Positions 36,682-46,936 of a stretch of 64,000 bases of DNA are shown here, one piece after another. The position numbers and the translations under genes are program-made. The DNA lies in NCBI RefSeq assembly GCF_904846685.1, contig NZ_CAJHBQ010000001.1, forward strand, positions 310,001-374,000, written 5' to 3'. The notes beneath the pieces are model-generated. The model was not told the origin of the DNA. It ran no database searches and saw only the letters and a program-made list of their open reading frames with translations. This DNA comes from Psychrobacter submarinus (GTDB lineage Bacteria > Pseudomonadota > Gammaproteobacteria > Pseudomonadales > Moraxellaceae). The first letter of the stretch is position 1. Each line of letters opens with the position of its first letter.

Positions 36682-36971
36682 GGGCGTGTTGAACATTCAC
36701 AAATGCGCACTGCTGATCGCTAAAATAGTTCTAGTCGTCGTTAAAATTGCAGGTAATGCTTATTGCATTGGCTAGCTGATTTTATTTAAACAGTCGCAAC
36801 GACTAGGGCGATTTTAGCATCAGCCCTCACGACAACAACAGGGACAGGACTATTTTTTGCCGCTTTATTGATAAAAATAGACGCTTAGAACGACTAAACT
36901 TACCATTTTTATCTGCAAATCGCCTAAAAAATAGTCTCTGTCAGTGCCATGGTCGAATGTTCAACACGCCC
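36682..36971 (+). mobile_element. Miniature inverted-repeat transposon (family 1), copy 3
   Basis: 290 bp between TA dinucleotides with GGGCGTGTTGAACATTC ends. First palindrome: GCTGATCGCTAAAAT...ATTTTAGCATCAGC. Second palindrome: ACAGGACTATTTTTTG...TAAAAAATAGTCTCTGT. Nearly identical to the reverse complement of copy 1. Confidence 0.87.
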
Positions 36972-37144
36972 TAAAACCATTGCACATATTTATAAAAAGT
37001 TTGGCAAACCGCGGCTATGGATATGCTGCTACACTAAGACTGATGATGGTGATAACAAATATGTCAGAAGGATAAAGCACTCCTTTGTCATCGATCCGTC
37101 CTCTTGTTGAGTTTACAACCGAAGTTTATGAGAAGGATTCACTT

Positions 37145-38419
37145 ATGGAAATGACATTAAACGGTTATTACACCTTGATATTAGCAACATTCGTGCTACT
37201 ACTCGGGCGTTTCTTAATCAAAAAAATCAAGGTATTAGAAGACTTTAATATTCCAGAACCTGTGGTTGGTGGCTTGGTCGCTGCGATGATTGTTTATGCG
37301 CTTAATTTGATTTGGGGCTATAGCTTCAACTTCCATCAAGGGCTGCAAACTGCGACAATGCTGATGTTCTTTGCTTCCATTGGCCTGAGTGCTGATTTTG
37401 GCAGACTCAAAGCGGGCGGCTCGCCATTATTTATCTTTACAGTGGTGGTATCGGTATTTATTATCTTGCAAGATATCGTCGGCGTTGCCATGGCAAGCGC
37501 GCTAGGACTTGATCCGATGCTTGGCTTAGTGACAGGTTCTATCGCTTTGACCGGCGGACACGGTACTGCAGGCGCGTGGGGCGTGGTGCTAGAAGAAGAG
37601 TATGGCGTTGTCGGTGCGACTACTTTAGGTATCGCGGTGGCCACTTATGGCTTGGTCGCAGGTGGTCTCGTCGGGGGTCCTGTCGCGCGTAAGCTCATCC
37701 GAAGACTAGGTATCAGCCCAAGCCAAGCTGATCCCAACCCAAGCGATATCGAAAAAGTCGCCAGCTCACAGTCGCTGTATAGTACTAAGCACGACGAGGA
37801 TGAGATCCTAAACGACAAAGAAATCTTTGAAAAACCTGATCATATTCGTCTGATTACCGCCTCATCGACTATTGAGTCGTTAGCGCTATTTGCTGCCGCT
37901 TTGGCTTTTGCCGATATTATGACGACAGTGGCCGAAGGGACTTGGTTTCAGCTGCCTACCTTCGTTTGGGCGTTAGCTGCTGGGGTCATCATTCGTAACT
38001 CCCTTACTATCGTCTTTAATTTTGAAATGTTTGACCGGGCGATCGATGTCATCGGTAACGCCTCTTTGAGTCTATTCTTAGCAATGGCGCTTCTATCACT
38101 GAAGCTTTGGCAATTGACTGATTTGGCAGGTCCTGTACTGATTATCCTGTTAGTCCAAACGCTTATTATGGTGATTTATGTGTACTTCATCACCTTCAGA
38201 GTTATGGGTAAAGATTACGATGCTGCAGTACTCGCTGCAGGTCACGGCGGGTTCGGTATGGGCGCAACCCCAACGGCGATTGCCAATATGCAGGCGGTCA
38301 CCGATCGCTACTTGGCCTCGCCAAAAGCGTTTTTAATCGTGCCGATGGTTGGTGCCTTCTTTGTCGACATCGTGAACGCCACGATACTGCAGATATTTAC
38401 TCAGCTCCCTTTTATGTAG
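37145..38419 (+). CDS. gltS: Sodium/glutamate symporter
   Basis: Inner-membrane Na+/glutamate importer of about 424 residues with ten or more hydrophobic segments in two inverted halves. Both re-entrant loop signatures are present: ALTGGHGTAGAWG (near 145) and AAGHGGFGMGATPTAI (near 370). The start is set at 37145, with AAGGA nine bases upstream and the typical beginning METLNGYYTLILA-like. A longer TTG start (37085) would add 20 unusual residues. An acidic cytosolic loop (about 205-245) is longer than in E. coli. With gltIJKL it is the second glutamate uptake route in the window. Confidence 0.93.
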   Translation: MEMTLNGYYTLILATFVLLLGRFLIKKIKVLEDFNIPEPVVGGLVAAMIVYALNLIWGYSFNFHQGLQTATMLMFFASIGLSADFGRLKAGGSPLFIFTVVVSVFIILQDIVGVAMASALGLDPMLGLVTGSIALTGGHGTAGAWGVVLEEEYGVVGATTLGIAVATYGLVAGGLVGGPVARKLIRRLGISPSQADPNPSDIEKVASSQSLYSTKHDEDEILNDKEIFEKPDHIRLITASSTIESLALFAAALAFADIMTTVAEGTWFQLPTFVWALAAGVIIRNSLTIVFNFEMFDRAIDVIGNASLSLFLAMALLSLKLWQLTDLAGPVLIILLVQTLIMVIYVYFITFRVMGKDYDAAVLAAGHGGFGMGATPTAIANMQAVTDRYLASPKAFLIVPMVGAFFVDIVNATILQIFTQLPFM

Positions 38420-38459
38420 ATTTGTACCGTCAAACCAACAAGTTTTTAATTTATACAAT

Positions 38460-38487
38460 AAACGTCAGCATCATGCTGGCGTTTTTT
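38460..38487 (+). terminator. Terminator of gltS
   Basis: Perfect 11-bp stem AAACGTCAGCA / TGCTGGCGTTT (one G-T pair) with a TCA loop and a T-run. Confidence 0.9.
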
Positions 38488-38490
38488 GGT

Positions 38491-38519
38491 TTAATAGTTT
38501 TTATCAAATTGTATATACT
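38491..38519 (+). promoter_or_regulatory. Possible sigma-70 promoter of the ribonuclease/barstar unit
   Basis: TTAATA and TATACT (38514-38519) spaced by 17 bp, between the gltS terminator and the ATG at 38548. The predicted leader is only about 20 bases, so the long structured leader of cspA-type cold-shock genes is absent. Confidence 0.35.
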
Positions 38520-38547
38520 ATGCTAAACCCTAATAGGCGAAGCGGCC

Positions 38548-39279
38548 ATGCAAAGCGGTACTATCAAACACTGGAACCAAGATAAAGGCTACGGCTTTAT
38601 CGATGTTGACGATCAAAGTGAGGACGTGTTTTTTCATATCAGCAGCGTACAATTATCGCAGCCTATCCATATCGGGCAGCACGTGTATTTTAACAGTACT
38701 CGCAATGACAAAAACCAGCTGCGTGCGACCGAAGTTTCTGACCCTACCTTGAGCCTTGAAGAAAGTACACCATCGAAAGGCTACAATGATAAGACCAACC
38801 ATTTGCATACAAGACAGCATACAGCGAAACGCTCAACATACGGGCAGCATAAAAAAAGCCCGCTCACGTCGCTTATCTCCTTTATCGCTATTATTGCCGT
38901 CGCTGTCTATTTCTTTGGTGATATAAAATCAGCGCTGTTTGAGCAAGGGGCATTGACCGCTGATATCACGCCCAGCTATTCAGACTCTGCTCAAAGCGCT
39001 CATACCGCCATCACAGGCGACGCGCAAATTGATAACACTATCGCCCTAATTCAGCAAGGCGGGCCATATCCCTATCCTGCCAAGGATGGCACGACCTTTT
39101 ATAACCGCGAAGGCCGTCTGCCTACTCAGTCCAGCGGCTACTACCGCGAGTACACTGTGCCTACACCCGGCGTCTCACATCGCGGCGCTAGGCGTATCGT
39201 CACCGGCGGCAATCCGCCCACTGTCTACTACTTAACGGTTGATCATTACGATAGCTTTAGACGATTAGAGGTAAACTAA
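38548..39279 (+). CDS. Cold-shock domain - transmembrane helix - guanyl-specific ribonuclease fusion
   Basis: 243 residues in three parts. Residues 1-65 are a cold-shock (OB-fold) nucleic-acid-binding domain with RNP-1 KGYGFI (13-18) and RNP-2 VFFHI (27-31). A basic, His-rich linker (80-105) leads to one hydrophobic helix (about 107-124). Residues 160-243 match RNase Sa/barnase enzymes, with GGPYPYPAKDG, FYNREGRLPTQSSGYYREYT, RGARRIV and VDHYDSFRR. By alignment to RNase Sa, Glu201, Arg212, Arg216 and His233 are the catalytic set, all present. The basic linker before the helix suggests the cold-shock domain stays in the cytosol and the RNase faces the periplasm, but topology is inferred. The barstar gene starts one base after the stop. 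Ribosome site weak. Confidence 0.87.
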   Translation: MQSGTIKHWNQDKGYGFIDVDDQSEDVFFHISSVQLSQPIHIGQHVYFNSTRNDKNQLRATEVSDPTLSLEESTPSKGYNDKTNHLHTRQHTAKRSTYGQHKKSPLTSLISFIAIIAVAVYFFGDIKSALFEQGALTADITPSYSDSAQSAHTAITGDAQIDNTIALIQQGGPYPYPAKDGTTFYNREGRLPTQSSGYYREYTVPTPGVSHRGARRIVTGGNPPTVYYLTVDHYDSFRRLEVN

Positions 39280-39280
39280 T

Positions 39281-39637
39281 ATGAGCCAAGCCATTTACTA
39301 TATAGACAAGGATACTGGTCTAAATACTGAGCCAAACACTTGTAATCGTGCTTTTATTCCTGAGCAAGCTATCGATATCGCTGTGGGTAGAGTGCTTGAT
39401 AAAACGTCACTATTGACGGCCTTAGATAACGCGCTTAATTTTCCTGATTACTTTGCGCACAATTGGGATAGTGCGTGGGACTGCTTAACCGATAGCGATG
39501 CCGAGCATCTGCGTTTGGATTTGACAGAGATTGAGCAGATAAACACGGAGGACTTTAAGGTGTTTAAAAGTATAATTGAGGATGCGTATCGGGATTTTGG
39601 TCGCCCGCAGTTGTGGATGGTTGGGAGTCATTCATAA
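39281..39637 (+). CDS. Barstar-family ribonuclease inhibitor
   Basis: 118-residue cytosolic protein without signal peptide. The region NFPDYFAHNWDSAWDCLTD (53-71) aligns with the barnase-binding helix of barstar: Asp63, Trp66, Asp67 and Cys68 correspond to Asp35, Trp38, Asp39 and Cys40. These Asp residues cap the RNase active site. A beta-strand at LRLDLTEI and the C-terminal LWMVG also fit. GAGG in the end of the ribonuclease gene serves as ribosome site, and the one-base gap couples translation. It protects the cell from the ribonuclease encoded just upstream; the toxin-before-inhibitor order is notable. Confidence 0.9.
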   Translation: MSQAIYYIDKDTGLNTEPNTCNRAFIPEQAIDIAVGRVLDKTSLLTALDNALNFPDYFAHNWDSAWDCLTDSDAEHLRLDLTEIEQINTEDFKVFKSIIEDAYRDFGRPQLWMVGSHS

Positions 39638-39771
39638 GAGTGTGTAGTACGCTTTATATTGAAATAATATCTAAATAATAAAAGAGAGCTCATAGATTTT
39701 GTGGATACTGACATATCTATAAGACTACAAAGAGCAATGCATCAAATAACGGGATGGAAAAAGAGCTAAAA

Positions 39772-39801
39772 AAACCGCCCAGCCAAAGCCAAGCGGTTCT
39801 T
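39772..39801 (-). terminator. Terminator of glyA
   Basis: Minus-strand stem AACCGC / GCGGTT with inner GC pairing, followed by TTTTTTT; 18 bp past the glyA stop. Confidence 0.78.
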
Positions 39802-39818
39802 TTTATAATTTTCAAGTC

Positions 39819-41075
39819 TTACTGATTTTTCTCATAAACTGGCTTTTTGGCACAGATGGCTTTGACTTTGTCGCGCGTATCGCTGATCACTTGCTCATCA
39901 CCGCGGCTATCTAACACATCACAAATCCAGTTTGCCACCTCTTTGACATCTGCTTCATTGAAGCCGCGAGTGGTCAAGGCTGGCGTACCAATACGGATAC
40001 CAGAGGTGACAAACGGTGATTTTGGATCGTTAGGTACGGCGTTTTTATTAACCGTAATAAAAGCCTCACCAAGCCACTTATCTGCTTCTTTACCGGTCAA
40101 CTCTTGTTTCACAAGGCTGATGAGCATTAAATGGTTTTCAGTACCGCCAGAGATGATTTCATAGCCGCGATCGATGATTACTTCTGCCATAGCTTTGGCA
40201 TTTTTGACCACTTGCTCTTGATAAGTTTTGAAGTTATCTTCGAGTGCTTCTTTAAAGCAGACCGCTTTACCGGCGATGGCGTGCATCAATGGGCCACCTT
40301 GATTGCCTGGGAAGACCGCAGAATTAAGCTTTTTGGCAAGCTTATCGTCGCGCGACATAATGATACCTGAGCGCGGCCCACGTAAGGTTTTATGCGTAGT
40401 ACTAGTCACCACATCAGCATATGGTACTGGATTTGGATATGCGCCCGTAGCAGCAAGGCCTGCGATGTGTGCCATATCGACTAAGAAATAAGCGCCGACT
40501 TCATCAGCGATATCGCGGAAGCGCTGCCAATCAACCACTTGTGAGTAGGCAGAAAAACCTGCGATGATCATCTTGGGCTTATGCTCGCGCGCTAAGCGAT
40601 CGACTTCATCATAATCAATAAGGCCCGTCTCTTCTACCAAACCATACTGTACGGCGTTGTAGTTAATACCTGAGAAGTTGATATGCGCGCCATGGGTCAA
40701 GTGACCACCAGCATCCAGACTCATGCCGAGCACCGTATCATTCGCTTCCAGTAACGCTAAGAATACCGCCGAGTTGGCTTGGCTACCTGAATGCGGCTGC
40801 ACGTTGACATACTCTGCGCCAAATAGCTCTTTGGCCCGGTCAATAGCCAACTGTTCAACCACATCGACGTGCTCACAGCCGCCATAGTAACGCTTACCCG
40901 GATAGCCTTCAGCATATTTATTGGTTAAATCTGAGCCCTGTGCTTCCATTACTGCTTGCGAGCAGTAGTTCTCTGAAGCGATAAGCTCGATATGGCTCTC
41001 TTGACGCTGGCTTTCAGCTTCCATGGCTTCAGCAAGTTTTGGGTCAAATTCTTTTACAGAGATATCTTTAAACAT
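39819..41075 (-). CDS. glyA: Serine hydroxymethyltransferase
   Basis: PLP enzyme converting serine and tetrahydrofolate to glycine and methylene-tetrahydrofolate, the main one-carbon source. 418 residues: [16 protein letters not shown] (24-39), [15 protein letters not shown] (54-68), [12 protein letters not shown] (near 93), [12 protein letters not shown] (near 200) and the PLP Lys in [15 protein letters not shown] (near 229). The length and all motifs match the bacterial enzyme. Transcribed alone on the minus strand with its own terminator. Confidence 0.97.
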   Translation of the reverse strand: MFKDISVKEFDPKLAEAMEAESQRQESHIELIASENYCSQAVMEAQGSDLTNKYAEGYPGKRYYGGCEHVDVVEQLAIDRAKELFGAEYVNVQPHSGSQANSAVFLALLEANDTVLGMSLDAGGHLTHGAHINFSGINYNAVQYGLVEETGLIDYDEVDRLAREHKPKMIIAGFSAYSQVVDWQRFRDIADEVGAYFLVDMAHIAGLAATGAYPNPVPYADVVTSTTHKTLRGPRSGIIMSRDDKLAKKLNSAVFPGNQGGPLMHAIAGKAVCFKEALEDNFKTYQEQVVKNAKAMAEVIIDRGYEIISGGTENHLMLISLVKQELTGKEADKWLGEAFITVNKNAVPNDPKSPFVTSGIRIGTPALTTRGFNEADVKEVANWICDVLDSRGDEQVISDTRDKVKAICAKKPVYEKNQ

Positions 41076-41440
41076 AGTTATGTCCTATAGCATATTTTTA
41101 TTAAGAGTGATAAAAAAAAGGTTTAAAAATAGAAGGGTAAGCGATGAGTGCAGGCTTATGATACACCTAAATCAAACTCATGCTTGATGACGATATTCCA
41201 GCATTCATCTTGCAGGTCATATCCTACTGAAATTTTGCTGTGATTTGAGTTTAACATGAAACCAGATAAGGTAAATGCAAAAACTCACTTTGCGCTAAGT
41301 AAATAAGATATTTTTTAAAATCTAAAAAAAGTACCCAAGTAGCAGGCTTTGATGAGTCACTTATTTAGGTAACTGATAGGCATTATGGAGTCTCAATCTT
41401 CTCAGTTATTAAATCCATACCGCTGAGGTTTACTCAGCGC
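41076..41440. other. Non-coding gap between ubiC and glyA, with a hairpin behind ubiC
   Basis: A perfect stem CGCTGAG / CTCAGCG (41421-41439) directly follows the ubiC stop, without a T-run, and may end or stabilise the ubiC mRNA. The rest is AT-rich and should hold the glyA promoter and leader; I see no riboswitch-like structure I can defend. Confidence 0.45.
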
Positions 41441-41956
41441 CTAGCACTCATCAAGACCAGATAAAAACTCTGGCAAAAAGGTCTCACTAATTAATAACTT
41501 TCTACCGTACCAATTATAGCGGGTTTGGCGCTGCCAGCCGTGTTCAGTATGCGTAATAAAGCGCTGATTGGGTAGCGTTTGGCGACGCTTAAAGAGCACA
41601 TAACCGATGGGCGTACCTTTTAGCTGTTGCAAGCGCTTGGCTGAGCCTTGCAGACTCGGTAGCGGAAAAATACTTTGCGCCCATACCCAAGGCTGGTCAC
41701 TATCGCCATATAGTTCTACTTCGCGTACCCAAGCCAGTATCGGTCTGTTGTACTGCTTTACTGATATGCCGAGCTGCTTTTTTTGCGCCAAGCTCAGTCG
41801 CCGATAGCCTTCAAAACAGCGCTCTACTCGCAGCGGTTGACCTGACTTTGCCTCAAGCATTGCAGTCAGTGAGCCTTCGACATTAAGCCAAGAAGATAGC
41901 GCTACCGGCGGTGATATAGTAGAAGAAGTATGAGCGTTAAAAGAGTGACTGGGCAT
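41441..41956 (-). CDS. ubiC: Chorismate--pyruvate lyase
   Basis: First committed step of ubiquinone synthesis: chorismate to 4-hydroxybenzoate plus pyruvate. About 171 residues. Family features are WLNVEGSLTAMLE near the start, AWVREVELYGDSDQPWVWA (near 78) with the conserved Arg, LKGTPIGYVLF (near 113), and the C-terminal GRKLLISETFLPEF with the active-site Glu. The start is the ATG at 41956; an in-frame TTG lies nine bases upstream. ubiA is not adjacent, unlike in E. coli. Confidence 0.87.
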   Translation of the reverse strand: MPSHSFNAHTSSTISPPVALSSWLNVEGSLTAMLEAKSGQPLRVERCFEGYRRLSLAQKKQLGISVKQYNRPILAWVREVELYGDSDQPWVWAQSIFPLPSLQGSAKRLQQLKGTPIGYVLFKRRQTLPNQRFITHTEHGWQRQTRYNWYGRKLLISETFLPEFLSGLDEC

Positions 41957-42083
41957 AGTTAACAAAATTATCAGTTATGACGGATATAAAAAACAGCACT
42001 CGGTACCTTAGTATTCAATAGTCAAGTATTCAGTACTAAGATACAAAGGCAAAAAGTATAGAGGCTAGTTTAAGGGATGGCAG

Positions 42084-43397
42084 TTATTGCTCACTATCAA
42101 AGACTGGCATATTATCAGCATTGAACGGCAGAGCCTGATGCGCTTGCTGACGATACTGCGCCATGCGCTGCCTATCTTCCATACAAAAATTACTAATCGC
42201 CGGAATAAAACGCTCGTCATAAATGCGGTGTAAGGAGTGAGTCGTGGTCGGAATAAAGCCGCGCACTAGCTTGTGCTCGCCTTGCGTACCTGGGTCAAAA
42301 TACTGCAAACCTTGTTCAATAGCAAACTCTATGCCTTGATAGTAGCACAGCTCAAAATGTAAGCTGTTATAATCGGCAAGCGCGCCCCAATAGCGCCCAT
42401 ACAGCGTTGAATGCTCGCTATTAGGACTGTCATAGAGAAACAAACTACTAGCGATAATCTCGTTGTCGCTGTCGTATGCAAGCGCCAGCATCAAGTGCTC
42501 AGGCATACTCTGCGCGAGCGCCATAAAAAAGTCTAATGTCAGATAAGGCTGCTGACCGCGCACCGCATAAGTCATTACATAGCAATGATAAAACGCCTTC
42601 CAGTCACTATCAGTAATATCGCTACCGCATTTGCGTGCACAGACGATATTTTGCTCAGTGACTTTACGGCGCTCAGCGCGGATAGTTTTGCGCTTTTTCG
42701 CTCTTAGCGTCGCTAAGAAATCATCAAAGTCAGTGAAAGGCTGAGCATCGGCAAGCAAGTTTTGATTTTGCCATAAAAACTGACAGCCTTGACGCTCAAA
42801 AACAGGCAAAGATGGCTGATTTTTTTGTGTTGATTCTGGTGGCTGCTCTTGTCTGTCATCTGCGCCAGCTAAGGCTATCCGGCTCTCATCAATAGCTGCT
42901 GCAATCTCTTGGCTTGATGAAGCCGTTATAGTTGCAAGCTGAGACTCAGCAAATAAGCAATGCCAGCTAGACGCCCCGACTTGCTGCGCAACATCATCTA
43001 CCCCTTTGATAGCAGTTTGTATTATCTCAGGTGTTAAACCTTGGTTTGCCGCGAGCCACAGACGTTGACCAGTAATAGGCGTATAAGGCACGCTCGTCAC
43101 TAGACGCGGATAATAATCCAAACCGTAATGCGCGTAAGCCTGCGCCCAAGAGTAATCAAACACAAACTCGCCTTGATGATGGCCTTTGACAAAGACCGGC
43201 ATCACCGCAACAGGACGATGCTTATCACCATCATAAACCACGATATAGATCGGTAGCCAGCCGGCTTTTTCACCGATAGCGCCGGTATCACTGAGCGCCT
43301 GCCAAAAGGCAAAAGACATAAATGGCGTGTCGGGCGTTTGCCAATCCGCTTGGGTCTGCCAACTCATATCGCCTACTAACGCATACTCTAAATTCAT
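42084..43397 (-). CDS. FemAB/GNAT-like protein (PF04339, DUF482 family)
   Basis: 437 residues. The family features are MSFAFWQALSDTGAIGEKAGW (about 25-45), YDGDKHRPVAVMPVFVKGHHQGEFVFDYSW, then LRAKKRKTIRAERRKV (near 230), YLTLDFFMAL and YYQGIEFAIEQGLQYFDPGTQGEHK (near 365). Proteins of this type have a double acyltransferase fold related to FemAB peptidyltransferases; their substrate is not established. A Gln/Asn-rich stretch near 180-195 interrupts the fold and is probably a loop. Transcribed alone; a miniature transposon lies 84 bp upstream of its start. Confidence 0.83.
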   Translation of the reverse strand: MNLEYALVGDMSWQTQADWQTPDTPFMSFAFWQALSDTGAIGEKAGWLPIYIVVYDGDKHRPVAVMPVFVKGHHQGEFVFDYSWAQAYAHYGLDYYPRLVTSVPYTPITGQRLWLAANQGLTPEIIQTAIKGVDDVAQQVGASSWHCLFAESQLATITASSSQEIAAAIDESRIALAGADDRQEQPPESTQKNQPSLPVFERQGCQFLWQNQNLLADAQPFTDFDDFLATLRAKKRKTIRAERRKVTEQNIVCARKCGSDITDSDWKAFYHCYVMTYAVRGQQPYLTLDFFMALAQSMPEHLMLALAYDSDNEIIASSLFLYDSPNSEHSTLYGRYWGALADYNSLHFELCYYQGIEFAIEQGLQYFDPGTQGEHKLVRGFIPTTTHSLHRIYDERFIPAISNFCMEDRQRMAQYRQQAHQALPFNADNMPVFDSEQ

Positions 43398-43480
43398 GAC
43401 ACCTACTTTGTTTGTATAAAGTCACCATTAGCCTACCAAACTTTGCTAAAAATGCGGTTACAATTTGCAAAATATTACTA

Positions 43481-43757
43481 GGGCGTGTTGAACATTCGCA
43501 AATAGGCACTGCTGATCGCTAAAATTGTTCCAGACAAGGCACAAAGCGACGATAATGCAGATGCCTTAGCGAGATTTGTAACGCAGTATGGGGCAATTTT
43601 AGCATCAGACCCAACGATAAAAGCAGGGGACAGGACTCTTTTTTGCCGCTTCATCGTTAAAAATAAGCGCTTAGAATGACTAAACTTATTATTTTTAACA
43701 TCGAATCGCCTAAAAAATAGTCGCTGTCAGTGCCATGGTCGAATGTGCAACACGCCC
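43481..43757 (+). mobile_element. Miniature inverted-repeat transposon (family 1), copy 4
   Basis: 277 bp between TA dinucleotides. The ends are GGGCGTGTTGAACATTC and GAATGTGCAACACGCCC (one mismatch). It is the most diverged full copy, yet the two internal palindromes are still recognisable. Confidence 0.83.
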
Positions 43758-46516
<2,759 letters not shown>

Positions 46517-46525
46517 GGCTAAAAT

Positions 46526-46558
46526 AGGGTTAAGCTGATAACGATTAAGCTTAGCCCT
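46526..46558 (+). terminator. Stem-loop after the first icd gene
   Basis: Fully paired 11-bp stem AGGGTTAAGCT / AGCTTAGCCCT directly after the stop. No T-run follows, so it is a weak or Rho-independent-poor terminator, or an mRNA 3' stabiliser. Confidence 0.5.
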
Positions 46559-46611
46559 AGTCCTTGATGCTCATCATTTAAACTATTGTCATGGATAGTT
46601 TCTGATATGAG

Positions 46612-46697
46612 CTTAAGACGTTTTATTTTAGTCTCGTTATGGTAAAAAATAGTCGTGTCGCTGTTGTTCTTTGCAGGCTAATGTTAAAATTAGCCTT
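46612..46697. mobile_element. Decayed remnant of a family 1 miniature transposon
   Basis: TAAAAAATAGTCGTGTCGCTGTTGTT followed by GGCTAATGTTAAAATTAGCC parallels the interior of copy 1 (AAAAAATAGTCCTGTCCCTG...GGCTGATGCTAAAATCGCCC). Both terminal repeats are gone. The rest of the gap between the icd genes is AT-rich with no gene. Confidence 0.5.
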
Positions 46698-46936
46698 AAG
46701 CTATTCAAAATGAGACTATTTATAATCATTTAGAAGGTTCAATCGATTGAAACTGGCTATTTATGACTATTTTTGAGTATTGCTTTCGATTGTTAGCTTA
46801 TCCGTATTATCACTTTGATAAATGAACCACTTACCGCGCTACCCGTTTGCAGCTGTCTTTATTTCAATTTGCAAACACCTTTTATTTTTATAAGAATCAA
46901 ACGCTTAATGACAACCAAAAGGAATAAGAGATTACA

